Positions 51,646 to 61,063 of a stretch of 64,000 bases of DNA are shown one piece after another. The notes below the pieces were generated by a model. The model was not told the DNA's origin, ran no database searches, and worked only from the letters and a program-made list of their open reading frames with translations. Origin of the DNA: Streptomyces sp. NBC_01255 (lineage in GTDB: Bacteria; Actinomycetota; Actinomycetes; Streptomycetales; Streptomycetaceae); contig NZ_CP108474.1 of the NCBI RefSeq assembly GCF_036226445.1, positions 3,534,001 to 3,598,000 on the forward strand, written 5' to 3'. How positions within the stretch are numbered: the stretch's first letter is position 1; each line of letters opens with the position of its first letter. The position numbers and the translations under genes are program-made.

Positions 51646-52569
51646 TCAGTTCTTCTGGATCTGGTCGAAGCTGAGCTCGACCGGGGTCTCGCGACCGAAG
51701 ATCTCGACGAGGCCCTTGACCTTCTTCGAGTCCGGGTTGATCTCGTTGATCGTGGCCTGGAGGGTCGCGAAGGGACCGTCCGTGACCGTGACCGAGTCGC
51801 CGACCTCGAAGTCCAGAACCTGGACCTCCAGCTTGCGGGCGGGAGCGGGCTTGCCCTCGGCCTCTGCGGCCTCGCGGGCGGCCTTCTCCTCGGCCTCCGG
51901 GGCGAGCATCTTGACGATCTCGTCCAGGGTCAGCGGGTACGGGTCGTAGGCGTTGCCCACGAAGCCGGTGACGCCGGGGGTGTTGCGGACGACGCCCCAG
52001 GACTCGTTCGTCAGGTCCATGCGGACGAGAACGTAGCCGGGAAGCTTGTTCTGCTTGACGTTCTTCCGCTCGCCGCCCTTGATCTGGACGATCTCTTCCT
52101 CGGGGACCTCGGCCTGGTAGATGAAGTCCTCGACGTTGAGCGAGACGGCACGCTGCTCGAGGTTGGCCTTCACGCGCTTCTCGTAGCCGGCGTAGGTGTG
52201 GATGACGTACCACTCGCCGGGGAGGGTGCGGAGCTCCTCGCGAAGCGCGGCGACCGGGTCGACCGGGGCGGCCGGCTCGGCCTCCTCCTCGGTCTCGTCC
52301 TCGGCGTCCTCGACCTCGACGGACTCCTCGTCGTCGGACTCTTCGTCCTCGGAGTCCTCGTCGTCCGACTCCTCGTCGGAGTCCTCGGTCTCGTCGGCTT
52401 CCGCCTCGTCCTCGTCCTCGTCCTCGACGTGGAGAGCGGCGTCCTCGGCGGCGTCGCCGGCAGCGTCGTCAGCAGCGTCGGCCTGGTCCTCGTCGGCGGC
52501 CTCGACGATGTCCAGCTCGTCCTCGACGGACTCGGACTCGAAGGCGTCGTTCAGGTTCGCGTCAGACAC
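51646..52569 (-). CDS. nusG: transcription factor NusG
   Basis: NusG (307 aa). A long acidic N-terminal extension (about 125 residues of Glu/Asp/Ser) precedes the NGN domain ([20 protein letters not shown]) and C-terminal KOW domain ([19 protein letters not shown]). The extension is normal in Streptomyces. It binds RNA polymerase and couples to S10 or Rho. Confidence 0.97.
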   Translation of the reverse strand: MSDANLNDAFESESVEDELDIVEAADEDQADAADDAAGDAAEDAALHVEDEDEDEAEADETEDSDEESDDEDSEDEESDDEESVEVEDAEDETEEEAEPAAPVDPVAALREELRTLPGEWYVIHTYAGYEKRVKANLEQRAVSLNVEDFIYQAEVPEEEIVQIKGGERKNVKQNKLPGYVLVRMDLTNESWGVVRNTPGVTGFVGNAYDPYPLTLDEIVKMLAPEAEEKAAREAAEAEGKPAPARKLEVQVLDFEVGDSVTVTDGPFATLQATINEINPDSKKVKGLVEIFGRETPVELSFDQIQKN

Positions 52570-52613
52570 GGTGGCTGCTTCTTCCTGCGATACAGATGGG
52601 GTGGAACAAAAAG

Positions 52614-52901
52614 TCAGCCGAAGACGTACTTGACTGCTTCCTGGAAGCCATAGTCAATCACGGTGACAAGGCCGATCATGATGACGACGAAGATAATCAC
52701 CACAGTGGTGTACGACGTCAGCTGGCTACGAGTGGGCCAGACGACCTTGCGGAGTTCCGCCACGATCTGGCGGTAGAAGAGCGCGAGCCGGCCCAGAGGG
52801 CCCTTCTTGCCGCGCTTGCCGCCCTTGCGGGCCTTCTTCTTGGACTCAGAGGCCTCGTCGTCGGCATCAGGCATGTCGATGGAGCCTACGGCGTCCGTCA
52901 C
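52614..52901 (-). CDS. secE: protein translocase subunit SecE
   Basis: SecE (95 aa), which clamps SecY. A charged N-terminus, the conserved amphipathic helix ([20 protein letters not shown]) and one membrane segment ([20 protein letters not shown]). Directly before nusG. Confidence 0.96.
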   Translation of the reverse strand: MTDAVGSIDMPDADDEASESKKKARKGGKRGKKGPLGRLALFYRQIVAELRKVVWPTRSQLTSYTTVVIIFVVIMIGLVTVIDYGFQEAVKYVFG

Positions 52902-53005
52902 GATCTCTCACCTGATTCCGGGTCGGCCGTGCCGCGCCCGGGATGGAGCCGCACGGCGGTGCAATGAAGTACGTACATGCGCACAACACCTGGCGGTGTG
53001 TGTAG

Positions 53006-53078
53006 CAGGGCCGGAGGGACTTGAACCCCCAACCGCCGGTTTTGGAGACCGGTGCTCTACCAATTGAGCTACGACCCT
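53006..53078 (-). tRNA. tRNA-Trp(CCA)
   Basis: Cloverleaf with acceptor AGGGTCG/CGGCCCT (one G-U pair), D-arm AGCTCAATTGGTAGAGC, anticodon loop CTCCAAA with CCA, and T-loop GGTTCAAGTCC. Upstream of secE-nusG, its usual neighbour. Confidence 0.95.
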
Positions 53079-53284
53079 TTGTTGGTGTCCCTCAACCTAC
53101 CGCATCGTGAGATGTGGTCGGTGCGGGCCAACGAGCAGTGAGCATACGTGGTGATGGGGGTCCGCGTCGAACAGAAACCGCGCCGACCTGCCCTCGGACG
53201 GGCGTACGACCGGGAATGACCGTTCCTGTCCGGTCCGTGAAACCTGTGTGCCTGGCCCTGACGAGGTCTGGGACGATGGGCCGT

Positions 53285-54511
53285 ATGAGCGCTGCTACCC
53301 CTCCCACCGAGCGTCGGGTCTCCGCCCGCATCGGTGCGATCTCCGAGTCCGCCACCCTCGCCGTCGACGCCAAGGCCAAGGCCCTCAAGGCCGCCGGGCG
53401 CCCGGTGATCGGCTTCGGCGCCGGTGAGCCCGACTTCCCGACCCCCGACTACATCGTCGAGGCGGCCGTCGAGGCTTGCAGGAACCCGAAGTTCCACCGC
53501 TACACGCCGGCCGGCGGTCTGCCCGAGCTGAAGGCCGCGATCGCCGCCAAGACGCTGCGCGACTCGGGCTACGAGGTCGACGCCTCTCAGGTCCTCGTGA
53601 CCAACGGCGGCAAGCAGGCGATCTACGAGGCCTTCGCCGCGATCCTCGACCCGGGCGACGAGGTCATCGTCCCGGCGCCGTACTGGACGACGTACCCCGA
53701 GTCGATCCGTCTCGCGGGCGGCGTCCCGGTGGAGGTCGTGGCCGACGAGACCACCGGCTACCGGGTCTCCGTGGAGCAGCTGGAGGCCGCGCGCACGGAG
53801 AAGACCAAGGTCGTCCTCTTCGTCTCGCCGTCCAACCCGACCGGCGCCGTGTACCCCGAGGCCGACGCCGAGGCGATCGGGCGCTGGGCCGTCGAGCACG
53901 GCCTGTGGGTCCTGACCGACGAGATCTACGAGCACCTCGTCTACGGCGACGCGAAGTTCACGTCGCTGCCGGCGATCGTCCCCGAGCTGCGCGACAAGTG
54001 CATCGTGGTCAACGGTGTCGCGAAGACGTACGCGATGACCGGCTGGCGCGTCGGGTGGATCGTGGGCCCGAAGGACGTCGTGAAGGCCGCGACGAACCTC
54101 CAGTCGCACGCCACGTCCAACGTGAGCAACGTCGCGCAGATCGCCGCCCTCGCCGCCGTCTCGGGCAACCTGGACGCGGTCGCGGAGATGCGCACCGCCT
54201 TCGACCGTCGCCGCCAGACGATCGTGCGGATGCTGAACGAGATCGAGGGCGTGTACTGCCCGACGCCGGAGGGCGCCTTCTACGCGTACCCCTCGGTGAA
54301 GGGTCTGCTCGGCAAGGAGATCCGCGGCAAGCGCCCCGAGACCTCCGTCGAGCTCGCCGCCCTGATCCTCGACGAGGCCGAGGTCGCGGTCGTCCCGGGC
54401 GAGGCCTTCGGCACGCCGGGCTACCTGCGTCTGTCGTACGCGCTCGGCGACGAGGACCTGGTCGAGGGCGTCTCCCGGATCCAGAAGCTGCTGGCCGAGG
54501 CGACCGCCTGA
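53285..54511 (+). CDS. pyridoxal-phosphate aminotransferase (aspartate family)
   Basis: Class I aminotransferase (408 aa). The PLP lysine is in [30 protein letters not shown] and the [12 protein letters not shown]-terminus are typical of aspartate aminotransferase subgroup Ib. It moves amino groups between aspartate or similar and 2-oxoglutarate. ATG 53285 has no good Shine-Dalgarno, so the mRNA could be leaderless. Ends at a strong terminator. Confidence 0.93.
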   Translation: MSAATPPTERRVSARIGAISESATLAVDAKAKALKAAGRPVIGFGAGEPDFPTPDYIVEAAVEACRNPKFHRYTPAGGLPELKAAIAAKTLRDSGYEVDASQVLVTNGGKQAIYEAFAAILDPGDEVIVPAPYWTTYPESIRLAGGVPVEVVADETTGYRVSVEQLEAARTEKTKVVLFVSPSNPTGAVYPEADAEAIGRWAVEHGLWVLTDEIYEHLVYGDAKFTSLPAIVPELRDKCIVVNGVAKTYAMTGWRVGWIVGPKDVVKAATNLQSHATSNVSNVAQIAALAAVSGNLDAVAEMRTAFDRRRQTIVRMLNEIEGVYCPTPEGAFYAYPSVKGLLGKEIRGKRPETSVELAALILDEAEVAVVPGEAFGTPGYLRLSYALGDEDLVEGVSRIQKLLAEATA

Positions 54512-54533
54512 TCACCTAGGAACGTTCCTAGCT

Positions 54534-54561
54534 GGGCCCCCGCTCTTCGGAGCGGGGGCCC
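54534..54561 (+). terminator. terminator after the aminotransferase
   Basis: Perfect stem GGGCCCCCGCTC/GAGCGGGGGCCC, TTCG loop, followed by GTTTTT. Confidence 0.92.
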
Positions 54562-54636
54562 GTTTTTGCGTTCTAGCAAGGTCCCGATCGGGGAAACGGG
54601 GTGCCTTCGTCCATTCGGGTGCGGCAGTATCAGTCG

Positions 54637-55659
54637 ATGGAGCACGTTTCACGCGACATCACCCTGCTGCCCAAGGCCCATCTGCATCTGCACTTCACCG
54701 GTTCGATGCGGCCCACGACGCTCATCGAGCTGGCCGACAAGTACGGCGTCCATCTTCCCGAGGCGCTGAGCAGCGGTACGCCCCCGAAGCTACGGGCGAC
54801 CGACGAGCGCGGCTGGTTCCGCTTCCAGCGCCTGTACGACATCGCGCGCTCCTGCCTGCGCGAGCCCGAGGACATCCGGCGGCTCGTCCGCGAGGCCGCC
54901 GAGGAGGACGTCAGGGACGGCTCCGGGTGGCTGGAGATCCAGGTCGACCCCACCTCGTACGCCCCACTGCTCGGCGGGCTCATCGCGGCCATGGAGATCA
55001 TCCTGGACGCGGTCGACGCGGCCTCCCGGGAAACCGGGCTCGGGATGCGGGTGCTCGTCGCCGCGAACCGGATGAAGCACCCCCTGGAGGCGCGGACGCT
55101 CGCCCGGCTCGCGGTGCGGTACGCGGACCGGGGCGTGGTCGGCTTCGGGCTCTCCAACGACGAGCGGCGGGGCCTGGCGCGCGACTTCGACCGGGCGTTC
55201 TCGATCGCCCGCGACGGCGGTCTCCTCGCGGCCCCGCACGGTGGGGAGCTGACCGGCCCCGCCTCCGTACGGGACTGCCTGGACGACCTGCGGGCCTCGC
55301 GCGTCGGCCACGGGGTGCGGGCGGCGGAGGACCCCCGGCTGCTGCGGAAGCTGGCGGAGCGCGGGGTGACCTGCGAGGTCTGCCCCGCGTCGAACGTGGC
55401 CCTCGGTGTGTACGAGCGGCACGAGGACGTACCGCTGCGGACGCTCTTCGAGGCGGGTGTCCCGATGGCGCTGGGCGCCGACGACCCGCTGCTCTTCGGC
55501 TCGCGGCTCGCGGCGCAGTACGAGATCGCCCGCCGGTACCACGGGTTCACGGACGCGGAGCTGGCGGAGCTGGCCCGTCAGTCGGTGCGGGGCTCGGCGG
55601 CCCCGGAGGGCGTACGGGCGAAGCTCCTTGCGGGGATCGACGACTGGATCGCCGACTGA
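54637..55659 (+). CDS. add: adenosine deaminase
   Basis: Adenosine deaminase family (340 aa), hydrolysing adenosine to inosine. Zinc and catalytic motifs: HLHLH (residues about 16-20), AAPHGGELTG, RVGHGVRA, and LGADDPLLF. The second motif has Gly where HAGE is usual. ATG 54637 is chosen because the protein then begins shortly before the HLHLH strand. Confidence 0.92.
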   Translation: MEHVSRDITLLPKAHLHLHFTGSMRPTTLIELADKYGVHLPEALSSGTPPKLRATDERGWFRFQRLYDIARSCLREPEDIRRLVREAAEEDVRDGSGWLEIQVDPTSYAPLLGGLIAAMEIILDAVDAASRETGLGMRVLVAANRMKHPLEARTLARLAVRYADRGVVGFGLSNDERRGLARDFDRAFSIARDGGLLAAPHGGELTGPASVRDCLDDLRASRVGHGVRAAEDPRLLRKLAERGVTCEVCPASNVALGVYERHEDVPLRTLFEAGVPMALGADDPLLFGSRLAAQYEIARRYHGFTDAELAELARQSVRGSAAPEGVRAKLLAGIDDWIAD

Positions 55660-55672
55660 TCCCTCGGGTCCG

Positions 55673-56263
55673 TCAGCCGATCCCGCGCATCAGCGTGCGC
55701 GCGATCGAGCGGGCGAAGTCGTCGAGCGGCCCGGGGCCGTCCTCGGTCATCTCGTACGCGAAGGCCCGCTGGACGCAGGCGCCGAGGAGGAGCGCCGCGG
55801 CCGCCCGCGGGTCGGCGTCGGCGGCGACCCGGCCGAGGCGCTGCTCGGTGCGGAGGTAGGCGGTGAGCCCCTCGACGGGCTTGTGCGGGCCGGCGCCGAG
55901 CCGGCGCATGCCCTCTTCGTGGCGGGCCTTGAGCTGCGGCTCGGCGTAGAGCGAGGCGGCCATCGGAAAGCTCTCCTCGTAGAAGAGGGCGGCCTGCCGG
56001 GCGATCTCGGTGAGGTTCTCCTCGACGGTGCGGCTGCCGGGGTCGGCGGCGAGGGCGCCGAGCAGCCCGCCGAGCCGGGGCAGCCGTTCGTCGAGGACGG
56101 TCAGGAAGAGCTCTTCCTTGCTCGCGAAGTACTTGTAGAGCGCCGCCTCCGAGCAGCCGGCCGCCTTGGCGATCTCCTTGGTCGTGGTGCGGGCGAGTCC
56201 CGCCGTCCGCATGAGGTCGCGCGCGGCGTCGACGATCCGTACGCGGGTCGGCCTCTGTTCCAT
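55673..56263 (-). CDS. TetR-family regulator
   Basis: TetR repressor (196 aa). The HTH TTTKEIAKAAGCSEAALYKY is at residues about 26-45. The C-terminal ligand domain is helical with no hint of ligand. GGAGG precedes ATG 56263. Divergent from an NAD(P)-binding protein gene; the palindrome at 56315 lies between. Confidence 0.92.
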   Translation of the reverse strand: MEQRPTRVRIVDAARDLMRTAGLARTTTKEIAKAAGCSEAALYKYFASKEELFLTVLDERLPRLGGLLGALAADPGSRTVEENLTEIARQAALFYEESFPMAASLYAEPQLKARHEEGMRRLGAGPHKPVEGLTAYLRTEQRLGRVAADADPRAAAALLLGACVQRAFAYEMTEDGPGPLDDFARSIARTLMRGIG

Positions 56264-56314
56264 GCATCCTCCAGCCACGCTTGACGCGTGAGTGAGTATC
56301 CACCCACCCTGGGG

Positions 56315-56330
56315 GTGAGTGAACACTTAC
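56315..56330. promoter_or_regulatory. TetR operator candidate
   Basis: GTGAGTG-AA-CACTTAC, a palindrome with one mismatch, in the gap between the divergent TetR and NAD(P)-binding genes. A partial copy (GTGAGTATCCAC) is at about 56292. Confidence 0.6.
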
Positions 56331-56350
56331 CCACCCCGGGAGGGTGCGAC

Positions 56351-56989
56351 ATGAAGCTCACTGTCTTCGGCGCGACCGGTGGCATCGGCCGGGAGATCGT
56401 CCGCCAGGCACTGGCCTCGGGCCACGAGGTGACGGCGGTGGTACGGGATCCGACGCGGCTGGCGGTGACCGGGGAGCGGCTCGTGGTCCACCGGGCCGAC
56501 CTCGCCGCCCCCGAGACCCTGCGCGCGGCCGTCACCGGCCGGGACGCCGTGCTGTCGGGCCTCGGCGCCCGCGGTCGCGCGGACGCGGCGACGGGCGTGG
56601 CGGCCCGGCTGACCCGCTCGGTGCTCACGGCGATGGAGGCGGAGCGGGTCCGGCGGCTCCTGGTGGTCAGCGCGGCGCCGGTGGGCCCCGCCGCGGAGGG
56701 CGACGGGGTGCTCGACAAGGCCGTCCTCGCCGTGATCAGCAGCGTCCTGAAGGACGTCTACGCCGATCTGCGGGTGATGGAGTCCGCGCTGGCGGCAAGC
56801 GGCACGGACTGGACCTCGGTCCGCCCGCCGAAGCTGACGGACAAGCCGCTCACCGGCCGGTACCGCACGGTCGTCGGCGGCAATCCGCCCCGGGGCCGCA
56901 CGCTGGCCCGCGCGGACGTGGCCCACGCGATGCTGGCGATGATCGACGCCCCGGCGACGGTCAAGCAGGGCGTGGGCGTGGCCTACTAG
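56351..56989 (+). CDS. NAD(P)H-binding protein (NmrA-like)
   Basis: A 212-aa Rossmann protein: GATGGIGREIVRQALASGHE binds the dinucleotide. It resembles the NmrA/flavin-reductase-like short SDR group, without a full Tyr-x3-Lys catalytic pair. Probably regulated by the divergent TetR. GGGAGGG precedes ATG 56351. Confidence 0.88.
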   Translation: MKLTVFGATGGIGREIVRQALASGHEVTAVVRDPTRLAVTGERLVVHRADLAAPETLRAAVTGRDAVLSGLGARGRADAATGVAARLTRSVLTAMEAERVRRLLVVSAAPVGPAAEGDGVLDKAVLAVISSVLKDVYADLRVMESALAASGTDWTSVRPPKLTDKPLTGRYRTVVGGNPPRGRTLARADVAHAMLAMIDAPATVKQGVGVAY

Positions 56990-56993
56990 GCCA

Positions 56994-58052
56994 CTAGATC
57001 TCGACGCCGACGGTCACGGGCTCGTTGACGAGGGTGATCCCGAAGGCGTCCCGGACCCCGGCGACGACCTCGCGGGCGAGGGCGAGGAGGTCCTCGGTGG
57101 TCGCCTCGCCGCGGTTGGTGAGGGCGAGCGTGTGCTTGGTGGAGATCCGGGCGGGCCCGGTTCCGTACCCCTTGGTGAACCCGGCCCGGTCGATCAGCCA
57201 GGCCGCGGAGGTCTTCACTGCGCCGCCCTCGCCCGCGGGGAAGGCCGGCGGGGCGACGTCGGGGCCGAGCCGCTCCGCCACACGGGCCCGGAAGCTGTCG
57301 AACTCGTCGTTCGTGAGGATCGGGTTCGTGAAGAAGGAGCCCGCGGACCAGGTGTCGTGATCCTCCGGGTCCAGGACCATGCCCTTGCCGGCGCGCAGCC
57401 GCAGCACGGTCTCGCGGGCCTGGCCGAGCGGCACCCGGTCGCCCGCCTCGACGCCGAGGGCGCGGGCGGTCTCCGGGTACTTGAGCGGCGCCGACATCCC
57501 GTCCGCGTCCTCCAGCTCGAAGCGGACCCGCAGCACCACGTACCGCTCGGGCTGGTCCTTGAAGAGGCTGTGCCGGTACGAGAAGGCGCACTCGGCGTTG
57601 GTGAGGGTGACGGTCTCCTCGGCGCGCCGGTCGTAGGCGACGACCTCGGTGACGGTCGCGGAGACGTCCTGCCCGTACGCGCCGACGTTCTGGATCGGGG
57701 TCGCGCCGGCCGAGCCGGGGATGCCGGCCAGGCACTCGATCCCGGCGAGTCCGGCCTCGACGGTCCGCGCCACGGCGTCCGTCCAGACCTCGCCCGCGGC
57801 GAGCTCCAGGCGCGAGCCCTCCAGGGCGAAGCCGGTGGTGGCGATGCGCAGCGCCGTGCCGTCGAAGCCCTTGTCCCCGATGACCAGGTTCGAGCCGCCG
57901 CCGATGATCAGCAGCGGGGTGCCCGCGGCGTCGGCCTCGCGGACGGCCGCGACCACCTCGTCGTCGGTGGTGGCGGTGACGAGCCGGGTGGCGGGTCCGC
58001 CGAGCCGGAAGGTGGTCAGGGGCGCGAGGGGGGCGTCGTGGAGTGGCTGCAC
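56994..58052 (-). CDS. murB: UDP-N-acetylenolpyruvoylglucosamine reductase
   Basis: MurB (352 aa), the NADPH- and FAD-dependent reductase making UDP-MurNAc for peptidoglycan. TTFRLGGPATRLVTA and LIIGGGSNLVIGDKGFDG bind FAD; GIPGSAGATPIQNVGAYGQ and the C-terminal ALTNRGEATTEDL agree. GTG start at 58052. Confidence 0.96.
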   Translation of the reverse strand: MQPLHDAPLAPLTTFRLGGPATRLVTATTDDEVVAAVREADAAGTPLLIIGGGSNLVIGDKGFDGTALRIATTGFALEGSRLELAAGEVWTDAVARTVEAGLAGIECLAGIPGSAGATPIQNVGAYGQDVSATVTEVVAYDRRAEETVTLTNAECAFSYRHSLFKDQPERYVVLRVRFELEDADGMSAPLKYPETARALGVEAGDRVPLGQARETVLRLRAGKGMVLDPEDHDTWSAGSFFTNPILTNDEFDSFRARVAERLGPDVAPPAFPAGEGGAVKTSAAWLIDRAGFTKGYGTGPARISTKHTLALTNRGEATTEDLLALAREVVAGVRDAFGITLVNEPVTVGVEI

Positions 58053-58108
58053 GGGCTCAAGGGTACGGGCCCGCCGCTTCCGCGACGGGCCCGTGACGCT
58101 CGTAGCCG

Positions 58109-58537
58109 TCAGGCGAGCTCGACCACGGCCCGCGACATGCCGAGGACCTTCTGGCCCGCGCTCATCGCGGTGATGTCGACCCGCACCTTCCGGTCGTCCA
58201 GCTTCGCGGCGACCTTGGCGCTGACCTCGACGAGGGCGCCCTGGTCGTCGTTGGGGACGATGACCGGCTTGGTGAAGCGGACGCCGTACTCGACGACGGC
58301 GGCGGGGTCGCCGGCCCAGTCGGTGACGACGCGGACGGCCTCGGCCATGGTGAACATGCCGTGGGCGATGACGTCGGGGAGGCCGACCTCCACCGCGAAC
58401 TTCTCGTTCCAGTGGATGGGGTTGAAGTCCCCGGAGGCGCCCGCGTACCGCACGAGCGTGGCGCGCGTCACGGGGAAGCTCTGCGCGGGCAGCTCGGTGC
58501 CGACCTCGACGTCGTCGTAGGCGATCTTGGCGGTCAT
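58109..58537 (-). CDS. MaoC-like dehydratase subunit (HadB-like)
   Basis: A 142-aa hot-dog protein. The hydratase motif GDFNPIHWNEKFAVEVG carries the catalytic Asp and His. With the adjacent gene it should form a heterodimer like the actinobacterial HadAB/HadBC 3-hydroxyacyl dehydratases. Two bases separate the genes. Confidence 0.88.
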   Translation of the reverse strand: MTAKIAYDDVEVGTELPAQSFPVTRATLVRYAGASGDFNPIHWNEKFAVEVGLPDVIAHGMFTMAEAVRVVTDWAGDPAAVVEYGVRFTKPVIVPNDDQGALVEVSAKVAAKLDDRKVRVDITAMSAGQKVLGMSRAVVELA

Positions 58538-58539
58538 GG

Positions 58540-58992
58540 TCAGGCCCCCTCGGGTGCGCGGGAGACGAGCTTCGTCCAGGCGGTCACGACGTGCTCGCCG
58601 GACGCGTCGTGGACCTCGCCGCGGATGTCCAGGATGTCGTTGCCCGCGAGGGACTTGATCGCCTCGATGGTGGAGGTGACCGAGAGCCGGTCCCCGGCGC
58701 GTACGGGCCGGGTGTAGGCGAACTTCTGGTCGCCGTGGACCACGCGGCTGTAGTCGAGGCCGAGCTGCGGGTCCTCGATGACGGCGCCGGCGGCCTTGAA
58801 CGTGATGGCGAACACGAAGGTGGGCGGGGCGATCACATCGGAGTGCCCGAGCGCCTTGGCCGCCTCGGTGTCGGTGTACGCGGCATTGGCGTCACCGATC
58901 GCCTCGGCGAACTCGCGGATCTTCTCGCGGCCGACCTCGTAGGCCGCGGTGGGCGGATAGGTCCGGCCCACGAAGGACTGGTCGAGCGCCAT
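58540..58992 (-). CDS. MaoC-like dehydratase subunit (HadA-like)
   Basis: A 150-aa hot-dog protein with GDANAAYTDTEAAKALGHSD, where the catalytic His of MaoC is missing, as in non-catalytic HadA-type partners. VVHGDQKFAYTRPVRAGDRL is conserved. AGGAGG ten bases before ATG 58992. Partner of the next gene. Confidence 0.87.
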   Translation of the reverse strand: MALDQSFVGRTYPPTAAYEVGREKIREFAEAIGDANAAYTDTEAAKALGHSDVIAPPTFVFAITFKAAGAVIEDPQLGLDYSRVVHGDQKFAYTRPVRAGDRLSVTSTIEAIKSLAGNDILDIRGEVHDASGEHVVTAWTKLVSRAPEGA

Positions 58993-59056
58993 GGACTCGA
59001 TACCTCCTGGATTCATTACCGATGGTGCGGGTGTCGCCGATCGCGCGGACAAACGA

Positions 59057-59090
59057 CACGAGGCCGCCCCCTAGTGGGGACGGCCTCGTG
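59057..59090 (-). terminator. terminator after rpmG
   Basis: Stem CACGAGGCCG(T/C)CCCC with complement and CTAG loop, directly after the rpmG stop. Confidence 0.75.
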
Positions 59091-59101
59091 TACGAGCCTG
59101 A

Positions 59102-59266
59102 TTAGCGCGTCTCGCGGTGCGCAGTGTGCGAGTTGCAGCGGGGGCAGTGCTTCTTCATCTCAAGACGGTCCGGGTTGTTACGCCGGTTCTTCTTGGTGAT
59201 GTAGTTCCGCTCCTTGCACTCCACGCAGGCCAGCGTGATCTTCGGGCGGACGTCGGTGGCAGCCAC
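59102..59266 (-). CDS. rpmG: 50S ribosomal protein L33 (zinc form)
   Basis: L33 (54 aa) with CxxC pairs CVEC and CPRC, the zinc-binding type. GTG 59266 with AAGGAG upstream; the longer frame crosses the tRNA genes. Follows tRNA-Thr and tRNA-Met as usual in Streptomyces. Confidence 0.95.
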
Positions 59267-59352
59267 GTGAGTGCTCCTTGGACGGATGGGACGGATGAAC
59301 GCATAAAAGAGTAGCCGATCGAAGGACCGACCCCAGAATCGGCTACCGTGTG

Positions 59353-59425
59353 TAGCGGTGACCGGACTTGAACCGGTGACACAGCGATTATGAGCCGCTT
59401 GCTCTACCATCTGAGCTACACCGCT
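59353..59425 (-). tRNA. tRNA-Met(CAT)
   Basis: Acceptor AGCGGTG/CACCGCT, D-arm TAGCTCAGATGGTAGAGCA, anticodon loop CTCATAA with CAT, T-arm CCGGTTCAAGTCCGG. The A-T first pair indicates the elongator rather than initiator tRNA. Confidence 0.94.
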
Positions 59426-59469
59426 TTGATGATCTGGATCCCGCCCTAAGGCGGGGTCCTTCTCACCAG

Positions 59470-59542
59470 AGCCCCAATACGGAATCGAACCGTAGACCTT
59501 CTCCTTACCATGGAGACGCTCTACCGACTGAGCTATTGGGGC
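59470..59542 (-). tRNA. tRNA-Thr(GGT)
   Basis: Acceptor GCCCCAA/TTGGGGC, anticodon stem TCTCC/GGAGA with loop ATGGTAA (GGT), T-arm TACGGTTCGATTCCGTA. In tandem with tRNA-Met and rpmG. Confidence 0.92.
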
Positions 59543-59771
59543 GAGCGAGGAAGACATTACACGGTCTCCCGCCCATCACCCAAATCGGTTTCCGCGTGCC
59601 CGCGCGACGCCCCTCACCCGGCCCCCGCGACGGCTCTCACCAGGCGTCACGTACGCCACTCGTGGACTCATCGGTACGACTATTGCGCTCCTCCTCGAAG
59701 GCGGGACCGAGCCCCCCTAGGCTCTGCCCCACCTTGCGCGATCTTGATCTTGAGGAGCCTTGAGGAGCCCG

Positions 59772-61061
59772 ATGTCAGCCGACAGCAAGCAGCCCCAGCC
59801 GCCCGAGGACGGGGCCGCCACCACCGCCGACTCGACCTCGCTCCTGCTCTCCCACGCGCGCCTCACCGACGGCCGGACCGTGGACGTCCGGCTCGTCGGC
59901 GGGCGGATCGAGGCCGTGGGCACGGCCGGCAGCCTCAGCGCCGTCGGCGGTTCCCGCGTCGACCTCGCCGGCTATCTGCTGCTGCCCGCCGCCGCCGAAC
60001 CCCACGCGCACGCCGACACCGCGCTCTCCGCCGACACCCCGGGGCCCGTCTCGTACGCCCCGGAGGAGGTCCAGCGGAGGGCCACCGAGGCCGCCCTGCT
60101 CCAGCTGGGACACGGCGCGACGGCGCTCCGCGCGCACGTACGCATCGGCGACGTCCAGGGGCTCGGCCCGCTCGAAGCCGTGCTCCAGGCGCGGCGCTCG
60201 CTGCGCGGCCTCGCCGACCTGACGGCCGTCGCCGTCCCCCGGCTCCTCACCGGGGTCGCGGGCGCGGACGGGCTCGCGATGCTGCGGGACGCGGTGAAGA
60301 TGGGCGCCGGTGTGGCCGGCGGCTGCCCGGACCTCGACCCGGACCCGGCCGGATACGTGGAGGCCGTCCTGGAGGTCGCGGCCGAGCACGGCTGCCCGGT
60401 CGACCTGCACACCGACGGGGACGACCCGGCCCGGCTCGCCCGGCTCGCGGCGATGGCCGGGGGGCTGCGGCCCGGGGTGACGATCGGGCCGTGCGCCGGG
60501 CTCGGCCGGCTCCCCGCCGACGTGGCCCGGCGGGCGGCGGACCAGCTGGCGGCGGCCGGGGTGACGGTGGTGTGCCTGCCGCAGGGCGGCTGCGGGGGTA
60601 CGGAGCTGCGCGGCGCGGCACCGGTCCGGCTGCTGCGGGCCGCCGGGGTGCGGGTCGCGGCAGGCAGCGGGGCGCTGCGGGACATGTCCAACCCGGTGGG
60701 GCGCGGGGATCCGCTGGAGGCGGCGTACCTGCTCGCCTCGCTGGGCGGGCTGCCGCCCCAGGAGGCGTACGCGGCGGTGAGCGCGGGGGCGCGGGCCGCG
60801 ATGGGGCTGCCGGAGGTGCGGGTGGAGGCGGGCTTCCCGGCGGAACTGCTCGCGGTGCGCGGCGAGCGGCTCGCGGGCGTGCTGTCCCTCGCGTACAGCC
60901 GGATCGTGGTGCACCGGGGGCGGGTGGTGGCCAGGACGAGCGCGGTGCGGGAGTACTGCGACTCGGCGGCCGCCCTGGACCTGCCCCGGCAGGTGCGGCC
61001 GGAGCGGCCGCAGCCGCCCGAGCCGGGGAGCCCTCCGGCCGGTCCCGTCGTACGGTCGTGA
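59772..61061 (+). CDS. cytosine-deaminase-like amidohydrolase, catalytic residues missing
   Basis: A 429-aa amidohydrolase-fold protein. The first metal motif is present (H78, H80 and D82 in EPHAHADTA) and a later His (DLHTDGDDP). But the Glu that follows in cytosine deaminases is Gly, the SHC-type His is Pro (TIGPCAGLG), and the metal Asp is Gly (GSGALRDMSNP). It is therefore probably not an ordinary deaminase, perhaps a pseudoenzyme. Two bases before the next gene. Confidence 0.78.
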   Translation: MSADSKQPQPPEDGAATTADSTSLLLSHARLTDGRTVDVRLVGGRIEAVGTAGSLSAVGGSRVDLAGYLLLPAAAEPHAHADTALSADTPGPVSYAPEEVQRRATEAALLQLGHGATALRAHVRIGDVQGLGPLEAVLQARRSLRGLADLTAVAVPRLLTGVAGADGLAMLRDAVKMGAGVAGGCPDLDPDPAGYVEAVLEVAAEHGCPVDLHTDGDDPARLARLAAMAGGLRPGVTIGPCAGLGRLPADVARRAADQLAAAGVTVVCLPQGGCGGTELRGAAPVRLLRAAGVRVAAGSGALRDMSNPVGRGDPLEAAYLLASLGGLPPQEAYAAVSAGARAAMGLPEVRVEAGFPAELLAVRGERLAGVLSLAYSRIVVHRGRVVARTSAVREYCDSAAALDLPRQVRPERPQPPEPGSPPAGPVVRS

Positions 61062-61063
61062 GT

